Source: JAADCS01 sp964473735 (GTDB taxonomy: Bacteria; Hydrothermota; Hydrothermia; LBFQ01). From it: a stretch of DNA of 14,402 nt. The stretch lies in the NCBI GenBank assembly GCA_964473735.1, contig CAYYQD010000037.1:1-14402 (forward strand). The letters are read 5' to 3'. Under the pieces are notes generated by a model, which saw only the letters and a list, made by a program, of their open reading frames with translations, had not been told where the DNA came from and made no database searches. Of the stretch, positions 13,559-14,402 are shown one piece after another. Numbering within the stretch: position 1 is the stretch's first letter; each line of letters starts with the position of its first letter. The translations under genes were made by a program, and so were the position numbers.

Positions 13559-14167
13559 TCACTTGACCTTGTCGGCGGGTATCTCCACCCTCACCACACC
13601 GCGGAAGTCCCCCTCCTTGTAGTTTATGGCTCTGTCTTCGGGGTACTTATCCTTTATGGCTTTATACACTTCGGGCTTTATGTCCTTCCCGGGGACTCCG
13701 TGGCAATTCAGACAGAGCTTCAGGACCTTTAGTGGGAAGTAGTAGCGATATACGATCCTGTCTCCCATCTTCACCCTCTGAACGTAGTACTTGGGTGGCT
13801 TTTTCCCCTCCTTAAAGAACTTGGCGAAGTACTTCAGTGCCTCCTCCTCGTACTTATCGGGTTTGTTCTTAGGGTTCCGGTACTTGAAGGTCGTGCGCTT
13901 TATCTTTACCCCAAAGGCCTCGGAGATGCTGTCGGTTAAGGGATAGGCACGCTCGGAACAGTACCCTATGGTAGCCTCCGGGCCCTTCTCCTCAAGGGAA
14001 GTGGTGACCTCACCGAGGAGCTTCTTAAGGAGGGTCACGGTGGCCTTATGGCCTATATCAACGACCTTTTTCTCAACCTCCGGGGGTATCTCCGACCCCT
14101 TCTTACCGCTGGCCGCAACGAGGGAGAGAAGGGCAAAAGGCACCAGTGCAAACGCTACCCTTTTCAT
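13559..14167 (-). CDS. Secreted c-type haem protein, DUF3365/Tll0287-like
   Basis: Predicted periplasmic protein with one covalently bound haem c, perhaps a redox sensor or electron carrier. A signal peptide is clear at the start (MKRVAFALVPFALLSLVAASG). The DUF3365 pattern follows: GYCSERAYPL (69-78), FKYRNPKNKPDKYEEEAL (94-111), YFPLKVLKLCLNCHG with the haem motif C152xxC155H156, and the C-terminal YKEGDFRGVVRVEIP (183-197). Length 202 aa. The frame is open to an ATG at 14218, but the ATG at 14167 is preferred because it starts directly at the signal peptide and sits eight bases after a TAAAAT box. It is followed six bases later by the MEMO1-family gene. Ligands for the second haem face and the physiological partner are unknown. 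Confidence 0.87.
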   Translation of the reverse strand: MKRVAFALVPFALLSLVAASGKKGSEIPPEVEKKVVDIGHKATVTLLKKLLGEVTTSLEEKGPEATIGYCSERAYPLTDSISEAFGVKIKRTTFKYRNPKNKPDKYEEEALKYFAKFFKEGKKPPKYYVQRVKMGDRIVYRYYFPLKVLKLCLNCHGVPGKDIKPEVYKAIKDKYPEDRAINYKEGDFRGVVRVEIPADKVK

Positions 14168-14175
14168 AGGCATGA

Positions 14176-14181
14176 ATTTTA
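14176..14181 (-). promoter_or_regulatory. -10 box of probable leaderless promoter for the haem c gene
   Basis: On the minus strand TAAAAT (five of six matches) stands eight bases before the ATG at 14167, with no Shine-Dalgarno sequence. The spacing is the same as for rpsZ. A TTGAGT 19 bases further upstream is a possible but poorly spaced -35 box. Confidence 0.45.
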
Positions 14182-14213
14182 CAGAGGACGGGTTATGAGT
14201 ACTCAAGTAGCCG

Positions 14214-14244
14214 TTCACACGATACGAGCGAACTATCTTATGAT
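14214..14244 (+). promoter_or_regulatory. Candidate promoter for hsdM
   Basis: TTCACA (14214-14219) and TATGAT (14239-14244) each match five of six consensus bases but are 19 bases apart, which is wide. They lie in the A+T-rich gap between the divergent haem c and hsdM genes, about 40 bases before the hsdM ATG. A TATATT at 14264-14269 is an alternative -10 box. Weak support only. Confidence 0.25.
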
Positions 14245-14283
14245 TAAAGGGCTTGATCGCCTTTATATTAAAAGGTTGAAGGA

Positions 14284-14402
14284 ATGCCGTTAGACCTTAG
14301 ATCTCTGGAAAGCTGGTTATGGGATGCGGCATGTGTCATAAGGGGGGCCATTGATGCCCCAAAGTACAAGGATTACATCCTGCCGCTTGTGTTTCTAAAG
14401 CG
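14284..14402 (+). CDS. hsdM: Type I restriction-modification system methyltransferase subunit HsdM, N-terminal fragment cut by the window end
   Basis: Only the first 39 codons are inside the window. The translation contains LESWLWDAACVIRG (residues 8-21), then APKYKDYILPLVFLKR (25-40, the last codon incomplete), which is the well-known N-terminal signature of HsdM, the N6-adenine methyltransferase subunit of type I systems. HsdM works with the specificity subunit HsdS, and with HsdR for cleavage; these genes would be expected to the right of the window. AAAGG (14271-14275) lies eight bases before the ATG. The stretch is richer in A+T than the neighbouring housekeeping genes, in line with a mobile defence locus. 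Confidence 0.88.
   Translation, partial: MPLDLRSLESWLWDAACVIRGAIDAPKYKDYILPLVFLK

Noticed and set aside
14168..14218. Longer start of the haem c protein at 14218
   Set aside because: It would put 17 polar residues before a normal signal peptide and would lie upstream of the -10-like box; the ATG at 14167 fits both better.
1..14402. CRISPR arrays, tRNA or rRNA genes, transposases and long direct repeats
   Set aside because: Reading through the few short intergenic gaps shows no repeated spacer pattern, no tRNA-like cloverleaf and no transposase motif. The methyltransferase region looks foreign in composition but has no visible insertion ends.

Overview
The window looks like part of the chromosome of a thermophilic bacterium. 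The evidence is a set of very tightly packed genes with overlapping starts and stops, heavy use of AGG for arginine and ATA for isoleucine, lysine- and glutamate-rich proteins, GGAGG Shine-Dalgarno sites, and a zinc-binding S14 protein. I cannot fix the phylum. A deep-branching thermophile (Aquificota-like or similar) with a Gram-negative type envelope fits, because an O-antigen-ligase family protein and a periplasmic c-type haem protein are present.

Layout. (1) 56-2131, +: a large beta-class DNA methyltransferase, visibly richer in A+T than what follows. (2) 2200-4528, +: the distal part of the spc ribosomal-protein operon (S14, S8, L6, L18, S5, L30). (3) 4525-8810, +: with no gap, mreB and mreC, then a Wzy_C/O-antigen-ligase-like membrane protein and an ArnT/PMT-like GT-C glycosyltransferase, so cell-shape and envelope-glycan genes run on directly from the ribosomal genes. 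(4) 8820-10342, +: a PduO-type cobalamin adenosyltransferase overlapping a Sua5-type threonylcarbamoyl-AMP synthase, ending in a hairpin plus T-run. (5) 10400-12385, +: a membrane-anchored HdrD-like iron-sulfur oxidoreductase. (6) 13559-14167 and 12386-13552, -: a secreted haem c protein (DUF3365/Tll0287-like) and a MEMO1-family protein with an N-terminal extension, probably one transcript. (7) 14284-end, +: the first 39 codons of hsdM, the start of a type I restriction-modification locus.

No gene-free stretch exceeds about 120 bases. I see no tRNA, rRNA, CRISPR array or insertion sequence. The housekeeping block is flanked on both sides by DNA-methylation genes, and the canonical neighbours of the spc operon (rplE before rpsN, rplO-secY after rpmD) are missing at these junctions.

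The most notable points for follow-up are: a repeated promoter layout in which a -10 box sits 6-8 bases before the start codon with no Shine-Dalgarno site (probable leaderless mRNAs); an apparent degenerate second methyltransferase copy inside the first gene; the joining of spc, mreBC and O-antigen ligase genes; and the pairing of a MEMO1-family protein with a haem c protein.
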